From: a bacterium
GTDB lineage: Bacteria > Electryoneota > B3-LCP
Assembly: GCA_026394195.1 (NCBI GenBank)
Contig: JAPKYS010000055.1
Location: forward strand, 35,325 to 99,324
Direction: 5' to 3'
Length of the DNA stretch: 64,000 nt
Under the pieces are notes generated by a model. That model searched no databases. It was not told the origin of the DNA and was given only the letters and a program-made list of their open reading frames with translations. Shown piece after piece: positions 52,718-62,341 of this stretch. A program made the translations under genes and the position numbers. Within the stretch, counting starts at the first letter, position 1. Every line of letters starts with the position of its first letter.

Positions 52718-53809
52718 TTACTCTCTGAAGGCGAGTTCAATGCGGCGTAGACCCTCTCGGAGCATCGCAGGATCTACGCCGAAGCCAAGACGAAATCCAT
52801 AGGGTAAGGAGAATTGGTTCCCCGGCATGACAGCGGTCTTGTATTTCACACTGAGCAAACGAACGAATACGTCTGCAGGTCTGGCGGGTTTGAGTTGAAG
52901 ATAGGCGATAATGCCGGTATCCGGTTTAACCCAGGTTAAATCCTCCTGGTTCACCATGAAATCTTCAATGATGGCCAAGTTTTCCCGTGCCCGCCGGCGC
53001 GACCAGGCGCCAATCCGTTCCAGCCCGCCGCTGCGGATCAGTTCGACGGCGACCAGATCCGGAATAACCGGTGGGTTAACGCCCAGCACGTTATTGATTT
53101 TCCAGCATTTCCAGATTAAATCCGCTGGGCCGACCGCCCAACCGGTTCTGAGATCCCCTTGACCATATACTTTGGTCAGACTGTTGGTTGAAATCAATCG
53201 TGGATGTATTTTGGCTGCGGGGATGCGGTCTTCTTCCGGCAGAAAGTCGAGATAGACCTCGTCTACAAGCACATAAGCCCCGATATCCGCAGCGATTTCC
53301 CCCATTTTTTTCAACCGTTCCACACTGACGTCACGACCTGAGGGATTGTGAGGCCTGGTTAGGACCACCAGCTTGACGGGACGAGTCATCATCAGTTCGA
53401 GCTCGTTGGGATCGAGTTCAAAGTCGCGGTGGAAGGGTCTGGGAAGCTGCACCATTTCCGCTCCCGTCGAAGCGATGGTCGAGTAGAGCGGTTCGTAGGT
53501 GGGCATCTCAATCAGGACGCGATCTCCGGGATTCAGAATCGCTGCCGCGAGCAGAAAGTTGCAGAGCGAGGAGCCTCCTCCGGGCGCTAAAACCTGGTCC
53601 GTCGCGACGCCATGCAGCCCGGCGACGTATTCTTTGAATCCGGTATTGCCATAGCCCCGATATTCCGCTTTTTCCAGCACTCTGGCCGTAACGCCCAGTT
53701 CTGCGAGTGTGAACGGACAGGTAATCCCCGAAAAAGCCAAATTGCATTCGATCCCTGTCAGATCCAATGCTTTGGCGTATTCCATGTACTGAGCCGGTTT
53801 AAAATACAT
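52718..53809 (-). CDS. Class I/II PLP-dependent aminotransferase
   Basis: 363 residues from the ATG at 53809; 9 further codons are open upstream, so the start is uncertain. Fold type I: 'YRGYGNTGFKEYVAGLHG', 'LAPGGGSSLCNFLLAA', 'LTRPHNPSGRDVS' (Asn binding PLP), 'VLVDEVYLDF' (Asp), 'STNSLTKVYGQGDLRTGWAVG' (Schiff-base Lys in 'LTKVYG', phosphate Arg), 'FRLGFG' (substrate Arg). Substrate unknown. It is an intact PLP enzyme, in contrast to the desulfurase-like gene at 48337. Confidence 0.9.
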   Translation of the reverse strand: MYFKPAQYMEYAKALDLTGIECNLAFSGITCPFTLAELGVTARVLEKAEYRGYGNTGFKEYVAGLHGVATDQVLAPGGGSSLCNFLLAAAILNPGDRVLIEMPTYEPLYSTIASTGAEMVQLPRPFHRDFELDPNELELMMTRPVKLVVLTRPHNPSGRDVSVERLKKMGEIAADIGAYVLVDEVYLDFLPEEDRIPAAKIHPRLISTNSLTKVYGQGDLRTGWAVGPADLIWKCWKINNVLGVNPPVIPDLVAVELIRSGGLERIGAWSRRRARENLAIIEDFMVNQEDLTWVKPDTGIIAYLQLKPARPADVFVRLLSVKYKTAVMPGNQFSLPYGFRLGFGVDPAMLREGLRRIELAFRE

Positions 53810-53968
53810 GCAAGCATCCCGTTTAGATTTTGGCAATTCAAATTTTCTTATGAATATACGTTCTTACACGCCGCTTCGCAAGTAATTTTCGTGTCAATAG
53901 GTCAGTTGAATGACCATACGAATCCCAATAGGATCACAATGCCGTGTTTCCTTCAAAGGTTTCAAGGG

Positions 53969-55468
53969 TTATTTAACCAATATCAGCCTGCGTTCAAAGG
54001 TTAGACGACTAAAATCATAAAAAGGCTGCGGCTGGATAGAGCATTTTAACATGTACATGCCCGATGGCAAACCAGCCACATCAAGGCTGATCGTGTGATT
54101 ACCTTCAGTGTATAGACCGCTTCCAGGTGAATTTGTTACGGCGATGGTTATCTTTCGACCCAGGGCATCATAAACTGATATGTTCACCTGCGCGGCAAAA
54201 GGCAGCGAGACGATCATTTTCGCTTCGCTGTTGGTCGGGTTGGGATAGATCGCCGATACGGGTATTTTGGCAGGGACAAGCTGGCTTTTTTCGGGATCTA
54301 TTCCCACGGTAATGCCGTCGACCTTCACCATCCATAAATCGTTTTGATCCGCATTAAAAGAGAAGGTTTCGCCGACCAGTAATAGGTTTCCCTCAGAATT
54401 CAGTGCCGCAGCATAGGCAGCCTCCCGGGCATTACCACCGTAACTCTTCGCCCAGAGTGAATCGCCGGAGGGCACACATTTGACCAGCCAGAAATCACCG
54501 CCTCCATGGCCAAAAGAATCACAAAATCCACTCAAATAAATTGTACTCCCGGTAGAAATCACAGAAGCTGCATTTTCCCATCCGCTTCCACCATAAGTTT
54601 TCGACCAGAGCGAATCTCCCGCCTGGTTGAGCTTGAGCAGCCAGGCGTCGCTCCCACCGCTGCCGTAGGAATAAGTGTACCCCGCCAGGAGCAAATCATT
54701 ATCAGAACTCGCAGTCAGCGATGCGCAATAGTCGTTACCAGTTCCGCCGTAGGTGCGACTCCAGATCAGATTGCCATCCTGGTCTATTTTTATCAGCCAG
54801 TCGTCTTCCCCTCCCGATCCGTAGGATCTCGTCATCCCGCCGATCAGATATCCGCCACCTGGCGCTGCGATCATGGAAGTTGCCCATTCGTCGTCCAATC
54901 CACCGTAGGTTTTAGCCCAGATCGAATCGCCGTGGGAATCGGTTTTCAGGATCAGCAGGTCGGATCCACCTGCGCCATCTGAGGTCGTGCCCCCTGCCAA
55001 TAGAAAACCGCCATCCGGTGTCTCTATCGCAGCATTCGCCCAATCGATGCCCTTGCCTCCGAAGTAGCGCAGCCAGAGCTGATTTCCGGCAGAATCCGTT
55101 CTGACCATCAGGACGTTCCCACTCCAGTCACCAAACGATTCCGAATAACCAACCAGCAGCCATCCAACAGAGGCTGGAATAATGGCGTAGGCAGCATCGT
55201 AGTAGAATCCGCCGTAAGTGTGCGCCCAGAGCGAATCTCCTTGATCGGTGTACTTCAACAGCCAGGCGTCTTCATTGCTCGCGCCATAAGAGCCACTCGA
55301 TCCCGCGATCAGATAGTCGCCGGAGGGGTCAACTTGTACGGCGTATGCGGCGTCTGTCCCACGCTTGCCGACCTGCCGACTCCACAGGCTGTCCCCTTCT
55401 TCAGCGCAGGCGGTGATGACGCCGACGGTCACGATAATTATGGCGATGATCAGAACGCTGGTTTTCAT
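53969..55468 (-). CDS. Secreted delta-60-repeat protein with T9SS sorting domain
   Basis: 499 residues from the ATG at 55468 (55477 also possible); the frame is open to 55651. A signal peptide ends in 'VITACA-EEG', which could also be a lipobox Cys. Seven repeats of about 50 residues follow: 'DSLWSRTYGG.G.D.A..', 'PDGGFLLAGGTTSDGAGGSDLLILKTDSHG' (in pieces). The sorting domain starts 'IPVSAIYPNPTNSEAKM' and ends 'SGMYMLKCSIQ'. It is of the same architecture as 26063-27355, so the two are paralogues. Confidence 0.88.
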   Translation of the reverse strand: MKTSVLIIAIIIVTVGVITACAEEGDSLWSRQVGKRGTDAAYAVQVDPSGDYLIAGSSGSYGASNEDAWLLKYTDQGDSLWAHTYGGFYYDAAYAIIPASVGWLLVGYSESFGDWSGNVLMVRTDSAGNQLWLRYFGGKGIDWANAAIETPDGGFLLAGGTTSDGAGGSDLLILKTDSHGDSIWAKTYGGLDDEWATSMIAAPGGGYLIGGMTRSYGSGGEDDWLIKIDQDGNLIWSRTYGGTGNDYCASLTASSDNDLLLAGYTYSYGSGGSDAWLLKLNQAGDSLWSKTYGGSGWENAASVISTGSTIYLSGFCDSFGHGGGDFWLVKCVPSGDSLWAKSYGGNAREAAYAAALNSEGNLLLVGETFSFNADQNDLWMVKVDGITVGIDPEKSQLVPAKIPVSAIYPNPTNSEAKMIVSLPFAAQVNISVYDALGRKITIAVTNSPGSGLYTEGNHTISLDVAGLPSGMYMLKCSIQPQPFYDFSRLTFERRLILVK

Positions 55469-55640
55469 GAGCAGCATCAAATGAGTATACCGGAAACGGC
55501 AACAACCTGAATTTACAACCAACCGAGATAAAAAACAAGTGACTGATGGGGGAATTTTCAACGACGCGATTCTTTTTCCGAGTCTGTCCGAAAACTCATA
55601 GACACCCGAATGATTGTGTTTATCAGGGAACCTAACACCT

Positions 55641-55702
55641 GTCGGGGTCAAGGGCGACTACGACTATGCCGTGGCGTAGGGGCACAGCGTGCTGTGCCCT
55701 TG
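55641..55702. repeat. Two adjacent interspersed repeats
   Basis: 55641-55667 (GTCGGGGTCA, GGCGACT, CGACTAT) matches 25796-25825 in reverse. 55676-55702 is GTAGGGGCACAGC-gt-GCTGTGCCC, a variant of the palindrome at 27498. Confidence 0.6.
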
Positions 55703-55736
55703 ATAGTCTGACTGTATAAATTGCCACACACCCGAC

Positions 55737-55765
55737 TTGCATTTAAACCTGAAGTTCCCTATTTT
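55737..55765 (+). promoter_or_regulatory. Possible pgi promoter
   Basis: TTGCAT, 17 bp, TATTTT, ahead of the ATG at 55818. Weak. Confidence 0.35.
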
Positions 55766-55817
55766 ATATACGTGGGAATCTGATAGGATAGCAACTACAC
55801 AGATAGAGAGTGAGACC

Positions 55818-57140
55818 ATGAACACCAAAGTCACCTGGGATTTTTCGAATCTGGATTCGGCACGCGTTGGCGATCGCGCCGGACTGAACGGAGACCTGAT
55901 CAATTCTGCTCTGCCCAAAGCCAGAGCTGCTCATGAGGATCTGGTGAAACAGAGAAAAGAGGGAAAGTTGCCCTTCTACGACCTTCCCACCCTTGCCGAT
56001 ATGATAGCGGAAGTGTCAGATTACGCTGCCGATCAGCGCTCCCGCTTCGATGACGTGGTCATTCTGGGTATCGGCGGGAGTTCGCTGGGACCTGCCGCCT
56101 TGCAGATTGCTTTGGGACGGAACGCTGCCGGTAAACCCACGGGCTTGCGTCTGCACTTCCCGGATAATGTTGATCCCTTCGAGTTCGACGCTCTATTAGG
56201 GCATCTGGATCTGGAGAGAACCCTTTTCAACGTGGTCACCAAATCCGGAGGAACTCCCGAAACCGCCACGCAATACCTGATCGTCCGGGAAAGACTGCAA
56301 CACAAACTGAAAGACCGCTACCGTGACCACCTGGTTTTCACGACCGATCCCGAGAAAGGTCTGCTGCGCCAGCTGGCGCGGGATGAAAAAATCCGCGCCT
56401 TCGATATCGATCCCGGTATCGGCGGCCGCTTCTCCGTGCTGACCCCGGTGGGGCTGTTGCCGGCAGCTCTGGGCGGAATCGATATAAAGGCGCTGTGCTC
56501 AGGAGCCCAGGCTGCGGCTGCCGAGTGCTCAGCAGCGGACGTTTTATCCAACCCGGCTTACCGATTCGGGCTCTCGATGTGCCTGCTGCGAGACCAGAAG
56601 AGTGTCGGAACGGTCATCATGATGCCTTACTGCAACCGCCTGCTGGGCATGGCGGATTGGTTCCGGCAGCTCTGGGCGGAAAGCCTGGGGAAGAAGGTCA
56701 ATCTCAAGGGAGAGGAAGTTTACTGGGGACAGACTCCTGAAAAAGCTCTGGGCGCCACCGACCAGCACTCCATGGTGCAGCTCTATATGGAAGGGCCCTT
56801 TGACAAGGTGATCTGCTTTATGGAAGTGCAGGATCACGGAGTGGATATAGTCATTCCGCGCAGCTACCCCGACATTCCGGAATTGAATTTCTGGGGTGGG
56901 CATACTCTGGCGGAATTGATCAACGTCGAAAAGAAAGCCACCGAAGAAGCTCTGCGCCAAGCAGGCAAGCCGAGTCTGACCGCCATCTTCCCCAGGGTGG
57001 ACGCCTACTCGGTTGGCCAGTTCCTGATGACGTTGGAGATCGCTACGGTCTTCGTCGGATCGTTCGTCGGCATCGATCCGCTCGACCAGCCCGGTGTGGA
57101 ATTAGGCAAGGTCCTGACCAGGCAGCGGATGGGAGGGTGA
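55818..57140 (+). CDS. pgi: Glucose-6-phosphate isomerase
   Basis: 440 residues from the ATG at 55818; an in-frame TTG at 55737 lies in the putative promoter. 'VVILGIGGSSLGPAALQIAL' is the first SIS phosphate-binding segment and 'VVTKSGGTPETATQY' the second. 'DPGIGGRFSVLTPVGLLPAAL' carries the active-site Arg, 'GQTPEKALGATDQHSMVQLYMEGP' (in pieces) the catalytic Glu/His region, and 'DAYSVGQFLMTLEIATV' the C-terminal signature. It interconverts glucose-6-phosphate and fructose-6-phosphate. It is the short bacterial type of about 440-450 residues. Confidence 0.97.
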   Translation: MNTKVTWDFSNLDSARVGDRAGLNGDLINSALPKARAAHEDLVKQRKEGKLPFYDLPTLADMIAEVSDYAADQRSRFDDVVILGIGGSSLGPAALQIALGRNAAGKPTGLRLHFPDNVDPFEFDALLGHLDLERTLFNVVTKSGGTPETATQYLIVRERLQHKLKDRYRDHLVFTTDPEKGLLRQLARDEKIRAFDIDPGIGGRFSVLTPVGLLPAALGGIDIKALCSGAQAAAAECSAADVLSNPAYRFGLSMCLLRDQKSVGTVIMMPYCNRLLGMADWFRQLWAESLGKKVNLKGEEVYWGQTPEKALGATDQHSMVQLYMEGPFDKVICFMEVQDHGVDIVIPRSYPDIPELNFWGGHTLAELINVEKKATEEALRQAGKPSLTAIFPRVDAYSVGQFLMTLEIATVFVGSFVGIDPLDQPGVELGKVLTRQRMGG

Positions 57141-57219
57141 CGGGTTAAAGGGTTTATGCTGCCTCTAGTCAGGACTTGCATCTTGACCACTCGGAATTTT
57201 CTTGTCTGTGCTCTCCATC

Positions 57220-57252
57220 ACCCCTGGTGGGGAGTTTTTTTTGTTTATTGTT
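57220..57252 (+). terminator. Possible terminator after pgi
   Basis: CACC-cct-GGTG in 'ATCACCCCTGGTGGGG' with a T8 tract (57237 onward). The stem is short. Confidence 0.4.
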
Positions 57253-57305
57253 TACGTAAAAGATGTAACAGGCGTTCGACACGATGACATAATGGGAGGG
57301 AACCA

Positions 57306-58532
57306 ATGACCTTGACAAGAATTTGTGTGGTAGCTGCGTTATTGCTGTTGTTGTTTGGCGCGACGGCGATGGCTCAGGATCTGGTGGATTTCTACGGACA
57401 GGTGCGCATCTACAACGGCACCTGCAATACCGGCGTGGGAATGAACGGCGTGAAGGTATTGTTATATAGTCCTCTGCGCCAGGAACACTACGAAACCTAC
57501 ACCTACACCGACCCGGTGTACATGAATAATCACCCACCCACCGACTCGCCGATGGGGGTTTATTATTTCTACGATATCCCCACTGGTTCGGATTGGTTGG
57601 TGGAAGTTGTGGAGCCGTTGGGTGTGACACTCGCCACGGAACCCGGCGAACCAAGCTGGTGGAACGAAAATCCACGCGGCTACTCCTACCCCTACGGCTA
57701 CGGTTATCACCGCTGCTTCCTGATGGTGCTATCCGGGACTAACTTCCAGCCACATACCATGGGTTATTGGAAACATCAAGCCACCTGCGCCTGCGGTGGT
57801 AATGGAAATCCTCAGGTTCCCGCAGCACTACTCCAGGAATACCTCGATCTCGTCTATGATTTGTTCGATGGAGCCCAAAATTTCCCCATCCAGGGAGTTT
57901 CATCCTGGAATGGGCAGCCCATGACTCCAGCCAATATGCTGTCCACCTATAACCTGCCCAACGGCGGATCAGTAGGAATGGTTAACAAAACCAAAAAGCA
58001 GCTACTGACAATGCTTCTTAACATTGCAGCAGAATACTGCTATGTCTGGAGACCGATCAGTGTGGATCAGCGGAACATTTCACAGCTTATTGCCTTCGGA
58101 GCCGACAAGATCAGAAACGGCGGATCCAATATAAGCAATGCCCATACCGCTCTGGACCTGGTCAACAATGGCTCCACTGTCCCCGCGGGTTTGATCCCGG
58201 CCAGTTACGGCTTGACCTACTACGGAAACCCTGTTGAAGAGGTCATCAGCGTTAACCCAGAGGTTCCGACCAAGGCGCTGTTGATCAGCAACTACCCCAA
58301 TCCTTTCAACCCAACCTCGACCATCAATTTCACTCTGCCGGCAGCGGCGCAGGTTCAGTTGACCATCTACAACCTGTGGGGCCAGAAGGTGGTGGATCTG
58401 CTCCAGGGTCGTCTGGAGGCAGGTGACCACCAGACCCTCTGGAACGCGGCAGGATATCCATCCGGAACCTATATCTATCATCTCAATACAGATATGGGCC
58501 AGACCAGTGGAACCATGACGCTGGTCAAGTAA
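57306..58532 (+). CDS. Secreted protein with 'GYWKH' motif region and T9SS sorting domain
   Basis: 408 residues; GGGAGGG 6 nt before the ATG. Signal peptide 'VVAALLLLLFGATAMA-QD'. Residues 25-140 look like a carboxypeptidase-regulatory/SdrD-type fold ('DFYGQVRIYNGTCNTGVGMNGVKVLLYS' in parts). Then 'HTMGYWKHQATCACGGNG' resembles the 'PGYWKNHP' motif found in many choice-of-anchor surface proteins. A helical stretch ('KKQLLTMLLNIAAEYCYV') follows. The C-terminal sorting domain is 'YPNPFNPTSTINFTLPAAAQVQ' onward. Cysteines suggest disulfides. The surface role is unknown. Confidence 0.85.
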   Translation: MTLTRICVVAALLLLLFGATAMAQDLVDFYGQVRIYNGTCNTGVGMNGVKVLLYSPLRQEHYETYTYTDPVYMNNHPPTDSPMGVYYFYDIPTGSDWLVEVVEPLGVTLATEPGEPSWWNENPRGYSYPYGYGYHRCFLMVLSGTNFQPHTMGYWKHQATCACGGNGNPQVPAALLQEYLDLVYDLFDGAQNFPIQGVSSWNGQPMTPANMLSTYNLPNGGSVGMVNKTKKQLLTMLLNIAAEYCYVWRPISVDQRNISQLIAFGADKIRNGGSNISNAHTALDLVNNGSTVPAGLIPASYGLTYYGNPVEEVISVNPEVPTKALLISNYPNPFNPTSTINFTLPAAAQVQLTIYNLWGQKVVDLLQGRLEAGDHQTLWNAAGYPSGTYIYHLNTDMGQTSGTMTLVK

Positions 58533-58558
58533 GTTCGACCGAAAGGTTCAAAAAACAT

Positions 58559-58588
58559 AGGGCGCTGGGAGGGCGCCCTTGTTTTTTT
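58559..58588 (+). terminator. Terminator after the T9SS gene
   Basis: AGGGCGC-7 nt-GCGCCCT, followed by TTTTTTT. Confidence 0.85.
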
Positions 58589-58606
58589 GAGTCTCGAGTC
58601 ACGAGT

Positions 58607-58940
58607 CACGAGAGGTAGGGGCGCAGCATGCTGCGCCCCTACCAAAAAACGCGGGGAGGTCACTCCGGTGGAAGCGTCAGGTCACACGCCTTTGGCGCAA
58701 GAGCTGACGTAACGCAGGGAAGCAACCCACAGCAGAGCTGTGGGGCACCCTGGGGGGGAGAAGAGAAGAGGCACGGGTCACGAGGCATGAGGCACGAGAG
58801 GTAGGGGCGCAGCATGCCGTGCCCCCTACCAAAAAACGCGGGGAGGTCACTCCGGTGGAAGTTTCAGGTCACACGCCTTTGGCGCAAGAGCTGACGCAAC
58901 GCAGGAAAGCAACCCACAGCAGAGCTGTGGGGCACCCTGG
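58607..58940. repeat. Tandem pair of about 147-bp composite palindromic repeats
   Basis: 58607-58753 and 58793-58940 are almost identical direct repeats. Each contains a 28-bp GTAGGGGCGCAGC palindrome (slightly broken in copy 2), a GTCAG...CTGAC stem enclosing GCC-ttt-GGC, and a perfect CCCACAGC-aga-GCTGTGGG hairpin. The subunits occur singly at 3049, 27498 and 55676. Confidence 0.8.
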
Positions 58941-59088
58941 CAAGTAAATTATTTAGTATTTTAGGAGTATACAGTTGTGCCCTAATTTCCGAATGATTAC
59001 AAAAAAATTTGATCTCCTTTAGACACCATGGGGCGCACCCACGTGCGCCCCATGTTTTTCCAGCAACTAGCAACCAGCCACCAGCAAC

Positions 59089-59793
59089 TTAGTACTTGTT
59101 CTCCACCACTTTCCTCTTCAGGAAGGAAATCCCTTCGGTGGGGAAGATCTTTTTCGGGCAGGCGTCGTTGCAGTTCATGATGGTGTGGCAGCGCCACAGC
59201 CCATGCTTGTTGTCTAACATGTCCAGACGCTCGCGCAGACCGGCGTCGCGGGTGTCGTAGCTGTAACGGAACGCCTTGACTAAAGCCGCGGGTCCAGCAT
59301 AGCTCTTATCCGCCCAGAAACTGGGGCAGGAACTGGTGCAGGAGGCGCAGAGGATGCAGCTAATCGAGATCTCGATCTTGGCGAAATCTTCCGGAGACTG
59401 GTAGCGCTCCTTGTCGGTTTCCGGCGGATCGGGGTTGATCAGGTAGGGGAGGATGGAGCGTAATTTTTCGTAAAACGGCTCCAGGTCCACTGCCAGATCC
59501 CTGATCGGCTTGAAACCGGGCAGCGGATCGACGACCACGGTGGCGGTCTGCAATTCCAGAGCCTGGGTTTCGCAGGCTAATTTGTTCAGTCCGTTGATCT
59601 GCATGGCGCAAGACCCGCAGATGCCGCTGCGGCAGGAACGGCGGTAGACCAGTGTGCCGTCCTGGTGCGCTTTGATTTCACCTAAAACGTCCAGAACGGT
59701 TTCGCCCTTCTTCACGTCGACGGTAAAGTCCTGGTAATGCGGTGGCTGTCCCGATTCCGGATTGAAGCGGTATATTTTGAATGTCAGGTTCAT
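59089..59793 (-). CDS. sdhB: Succinate dehydrogenase iron-sulfur subunit
   Basis: 234 residues. 2Fe-2S ligands Cys54, 59, 62 and 74 ('SCRSGICGSC', 'KLAC'), 4Fe-4S in 'CILCASCTSSCP', 3Fe-4S in 'CHTIMNCNDACPKKI'. It transfers electrons from SdhA flavin to quinone in the membrane. Last gene of sdhCDAB; 2 bp behind sdhA. Confidence 0.97.
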   Translation of the reverse strand: MNLTFKIYRFNPESGQPPHYQDFTVDVKKGETVLDVLGEIKAHQDGTLVYRRSCRSGICGSCAMQINGLNKLACETQALELQTATVVVDPLPGFKPIRDLAVDLEPFYEKLRSILPYLINPDPPETDKERYQSPEDFAKIEISISCILCASCTSSCPSFWADKSYAGPAALVKAFRYSYDTRDAGLRERLDMLDNKHGLWRCHTIMNCNDACPKKIFPTEGISFLKRKVVENKY

Positions 59794-59795
59794 GG

Positions 59796-61553
59796 TTAGT
59801 ACTTCCTCTCTTTAGGCTGGAAACGGGTGATGGTCACCGGCTTATAATCCAGACGGATCCTGCCGTCGGGTTCCTGATAAGCCAGCGTATGTTTCAGCCA
59901 TTTGGCGTCGTCGCGGGTGGGAAAATCGGTGCGGGCGTGAGCTCCGCGGCTCTCCTGCCGTTCGATGGCTCCGATAACGATCACTTCGGAGAAGTTCAGC
60001 AGATGACCCAACTCCATCGCTTCCATCACTTCGCTGTTGAAGCATTTGCTCTTATCCTTAACGCCGATCTTTTTGCCGCGTCCCTGTAACTCCTTGATGA
60101 TGCCTAACTGCGTCTTCAGATCCTTTTCGTTACGGTAGATCCCGCAGTTGACCATCATGGTGTCCTGCAGCCGGGTGCGAAGGTCAGCCACATTTTCCGA
60201 GCCATTGGCTTGATAATACCAATCCAGATCCTTCTCGGCAGCTTTGACGTCTTCAGCCGGAACGTCTTCCCAACTCAGATGGGGGACGTCCCGGGCGATG
60301 GTGCGACCGGTGCGGCGGCCATTGAGCGTGGCGTCCTGTGTGGAATTGCAACCCAGCCGATTGGCTCCATGCACGCTGACGCAGGCGCACTCACCGGCAG
60401 CGTAAAGACCGCGTACCGGCGTATTTTTAGCGTCTCTGATAAATTGACCATCCACGTTGACCGGCAGCCCGCCCATGCTGTAGTGAGCCGTCGGCTGGAT
60501 GGGCGTCGGTTCCTTGGCGACATTGACGCCGGCGAAATTGCGCGCCAGATCGAAAATTTGCGGCAGTACCGCCCGCAGTTTGGCTTCAGATACATGGGAT
60601 AGATCCAGATCGACGAAGTCGCCGGGGATTCCCTGCGCCTTTTGTTCCGGCGTCTGACAGCCGCGCCCTTCGTTGATTTCGGTCTGGATGGCTCTCGCGG
60701 TCAAGTCGCGCGGCGCCAATTCCATTAGAGTGGGCGCGTAGCGCTTCATGAAGCGTTCGCCGTCCTTATTCAGCAGATAAGCCCCTTCACCGCGAGCGCC
60801 TTCGGTCATCAGGATGCCGTTGCGGTAAATGCCAGTGGGGTGGAATTGCACGAATTCCATGTCTTCCAGCGGCAATCCCGCTCGCAGCGCCAGATCCAGG
60901 CCGTCGCCCGTGTTGGCGTGAGCGTTGGTGGTGATGCGATAAGCCCGCCCGTAACCACCTGAGGCGAACATGACCGCTTTGGCTCGGAAGACCTGCAACC
61001 CGCCATTGCGGATATCCCAGGCGACCACACCTCGGCAGATATCGTCTTTCACGATCAAGTGCACAACCTGATATTCGGAATAGAAGCGGACGCCCTGCTT
61101 GATACACTGCTCGAATAGAGTGTGCAGCAGGATATGTCCGGTGTAGTCGGCGCTGTAGCAGGCTCGCAGAGCCGGTTTTTCGCCGAAGTTCAACGTGTGC
61201 CCGCCGAATTTGCGCTGGGCGATTTTGCCTTCAGGAGTGCGGGAGAAGGGAGCGCCCATGTGCTCCATCTCATAGATGACTTCCGGCGCTTCTTTCGCCA
61301 GAATTTCCGCCGCGTCCTGATCCCCCAGGTAGTCCGATCCCTTGACGGTATCGAACATGTGATATTCCCAATTATCATCGTCGAGGTTGCCTAACGCAGC
61401 CGCCATCCCTCCCTGAGCCGCTCCGGAATGCGAGCGGGACGGGAAAATCTTGCTGAGCACGGCGACGTCGGCGACTTTGGCGGCTTCCAGAGCTGCTCTG
61501 GTCCCTGCCAATCCGGCTCCGATGATGACGACTTCGTGGTTGTGAACCATCAT
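59796..61553 (-). CDS. sdhA: Succinate dehydrogenase flavoprotein subunit
   Basis: 585 residues. FAD loop '[17 protein letters not shown]', covalent-flavin His in '[10 protein letters not shown]', '[25 protein letters not shown]' (in parts), active Arg/His region '[11 protein letters not shown]', and '[12 protein letters not shown]'. It oxidises succinate to fumarate. The ATG at 61553 overlaps the sdhD stop (ATGA); the second Met is possible too. Confidence 0.97.
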   Translation of the reverse strand: MMVHNHEVVIIGAGLAGTRAALEAAKVADVAVLSKIFPSRSHSGAAQGGMAAALGNLDDDNWEYHMFDTVKGSDYLGDQDAAEILAKEAPEVIYEMEHMGAPFSRTPEGKIAQRKFGGHTLNFGEKPALRACYSADYTGHILLHTLFEQCIKQGVRFYSEYQVVHLIVKDDICRGVVAWDIRNGGLQVFRAKAVMFASGGYGRAYRITTNAHANTGDGLDLALRAGLPLEDMEFVQFHPTGIYRNGILMTEGARGEGAYLLNKDGERFMKRYAPTLMELAPRDLTARAIQTEINEGRGCQTPEQKAQGIPGDFVDLDLSHVSEAKLRAVLPQIFDLARNFAGVNVAKEPTPIQPTAHYSMGGLPVNVDGQFIRDAKNTPVRGLYAAGECACVSVHGANRLGCNSTQDATLNGRRTGRTIARDVPHLSWEDVPAEDVKAAEKDLDWYYQANGSENVADLRTRLQDTMMVNCGIYRNEKDLKTQLGIIKELQGRGKKIGVKDKSKCFNSEVMEAMELGHLLNFSEVIVIGAIERQESRGAHARTDFPTRDDAKWLKHTLAYQEPDGRIRLDYKPVTITRFQPKERKY

Positions 61554-61918
61554 ATTACACCTCCCACCGGGACCTTGAACCCGATGATGGTGATCATCCC
61601 CATGATACCGATCAGGATTCCCACCACCCAGACCAGCGAAACCAGCGCCAGCCGGAGATTATGCGAGTGAATATAATCGTGGATAACCATGATGAAGCCG
61701 TTGAACCCGTGGATGATGGCGAAGACCAGAAATCCCAGGTCAATCGTTTTCCAGAGCGGCGTCGCCAGACGCTGCGCCACTATTTGGAAGGTTACTTCGC
61801 CATTACTGGCGTAGTGCAGAACCCAGAAGTGAGCCAGCAGGGCTATTAGCAGAAAAGCGCCGGAAATTCTTTGGAAAAACCAGGCGAAAGCTCCACCGCT
61901 GCCGATACCTTTTTCCAT
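61550..61918 (-). CDS. sdhD: Succinate dehydrogenase membrane subunit (SdhD-like)
   Basis: 122 residues with three TM helices. '[25 protein letters not shown]' (in parts) holds quinone-site Ser/Arg and a possible heme His. '[19 protein letters not shown]' holds another His. Third TM '[18 protein letters not shown]'. It anchors SdhAB. 18 bp downstream of sdhC. Confidence 0.9.
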   Translation of the reverse strand: MEKGIGSGGAFAWFFQRISGAFLLIALLAHFWVLHYASNGEVTFQIVAQRLATPLWKTIDLGFLVFAIIHGFNGFIMVIHDYIHSHNLRLALVSLVWVVGILIGIMGMITIIGFKVPVGGVI

Positions 61919-61936
61919 GTTTTTTCTCCTTTTAGC

Positions 61937-62287
61937 TTATAAGATGCCGGCATGGTGTAACATCGGGTAGGCTCCGGCGACAAAGATGATCAGGCCGACT
62001 ACCGCCAGAAGCCAGAAGATTTGCGAGTGCTTCCTGGTCGAATTGGTAAAATCGATCAGGAAGATGCGGATGCCATTCAGCGAATGGTAAAGCACTGCGG
62101 CTAACAATCCGATTTCCAGGATTCTGAACAGCGGCGAGCCCAGGAAGCCCATCGTATTGTCGAATTTGGCTGGGTTATACAAGCTGCTGACCACGTTGAT
62201 GTGCAGCAGCAGGTAGAGCGACAACGCCAGCCCCGACGCCCGATGAAAGACGAAAGCCCACATACCTGTTTTCCATTTGTAGTGCAT
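61937..62287 (-). CDS. sdhC: Succinate dehydrogenase cytochrome b subunit (SdhC-like)
   Basis: 116 residues, three TM helices. 'WAFVFHRASGLALSLYLLLHINVV' (in parts) has the HR-x-SG motif and heme-liganding His. 'AAVLYHSLNGIRIFLID' has the second typical His-x-x-N-G-x-R. Third helix 'LLAVVGLIIFVAGAYPML'. First gene of the sdh operon. AGGAGA lies just before the ATG, and a weak promoter (TTGAAT, 18 bp, TAAATA) at 62312-62341. Confidence 0.92.
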   Translation of the reverse strand: MHYKWKTGMWAFVFHRASGLALSLYLLLHINVVSSLYNPAKFDNTMGFLGSPLFRILEIGLLAAVLYHSLNGIRIFLIDFTNSTRKHSQIFWLLAVVGLIIFVAGAYPMLHHAGIL

Positions 62288-62311
62288 TAGGAGGTCTCCT
62301 GTGAGGGTTGA

Positions 62312-62341
62312 TATTTATGTTTAGAAAGATATTCTATTCAA
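62312..62341 (-). promoter_or_regulatory. Possible sdhCDAB promoter
   Basis: Minus strand TTGAAT (62341-62336), 18 bp, TAAATA (62317-62312). It overlaps the end of the acyl-CoA dehydrogenase gene. Confidence 0.35.

Larger units (their letters stand above)
55469..55817. other. Divergent intergenic region (349 bp) with two repeats
   Basis: Nothing coding. It holds the interspersed repeat 55641-55667, a palindrome 55676-55702 of the TAGGGGC family (variant arms), and a candidate pgi promoter. Confidence 0.7.
58533..59088. other. Intergenic region (556 bp) filled by terminator and tandem repeats
   Basis: The terminator at 58559-58588, two direct repeats (58607-58753, 58793-58940) and a further GGGGCGCAC..GTGCGCCCC hairpin (59030-59052). 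No gene. Confidence 0.75.

Noticed and set aside
58607..58940. Direct repeats considered as a CRISPR array
   Set aside because: Only two units of about 147 bp, each internally palindromic, and no cas genes.
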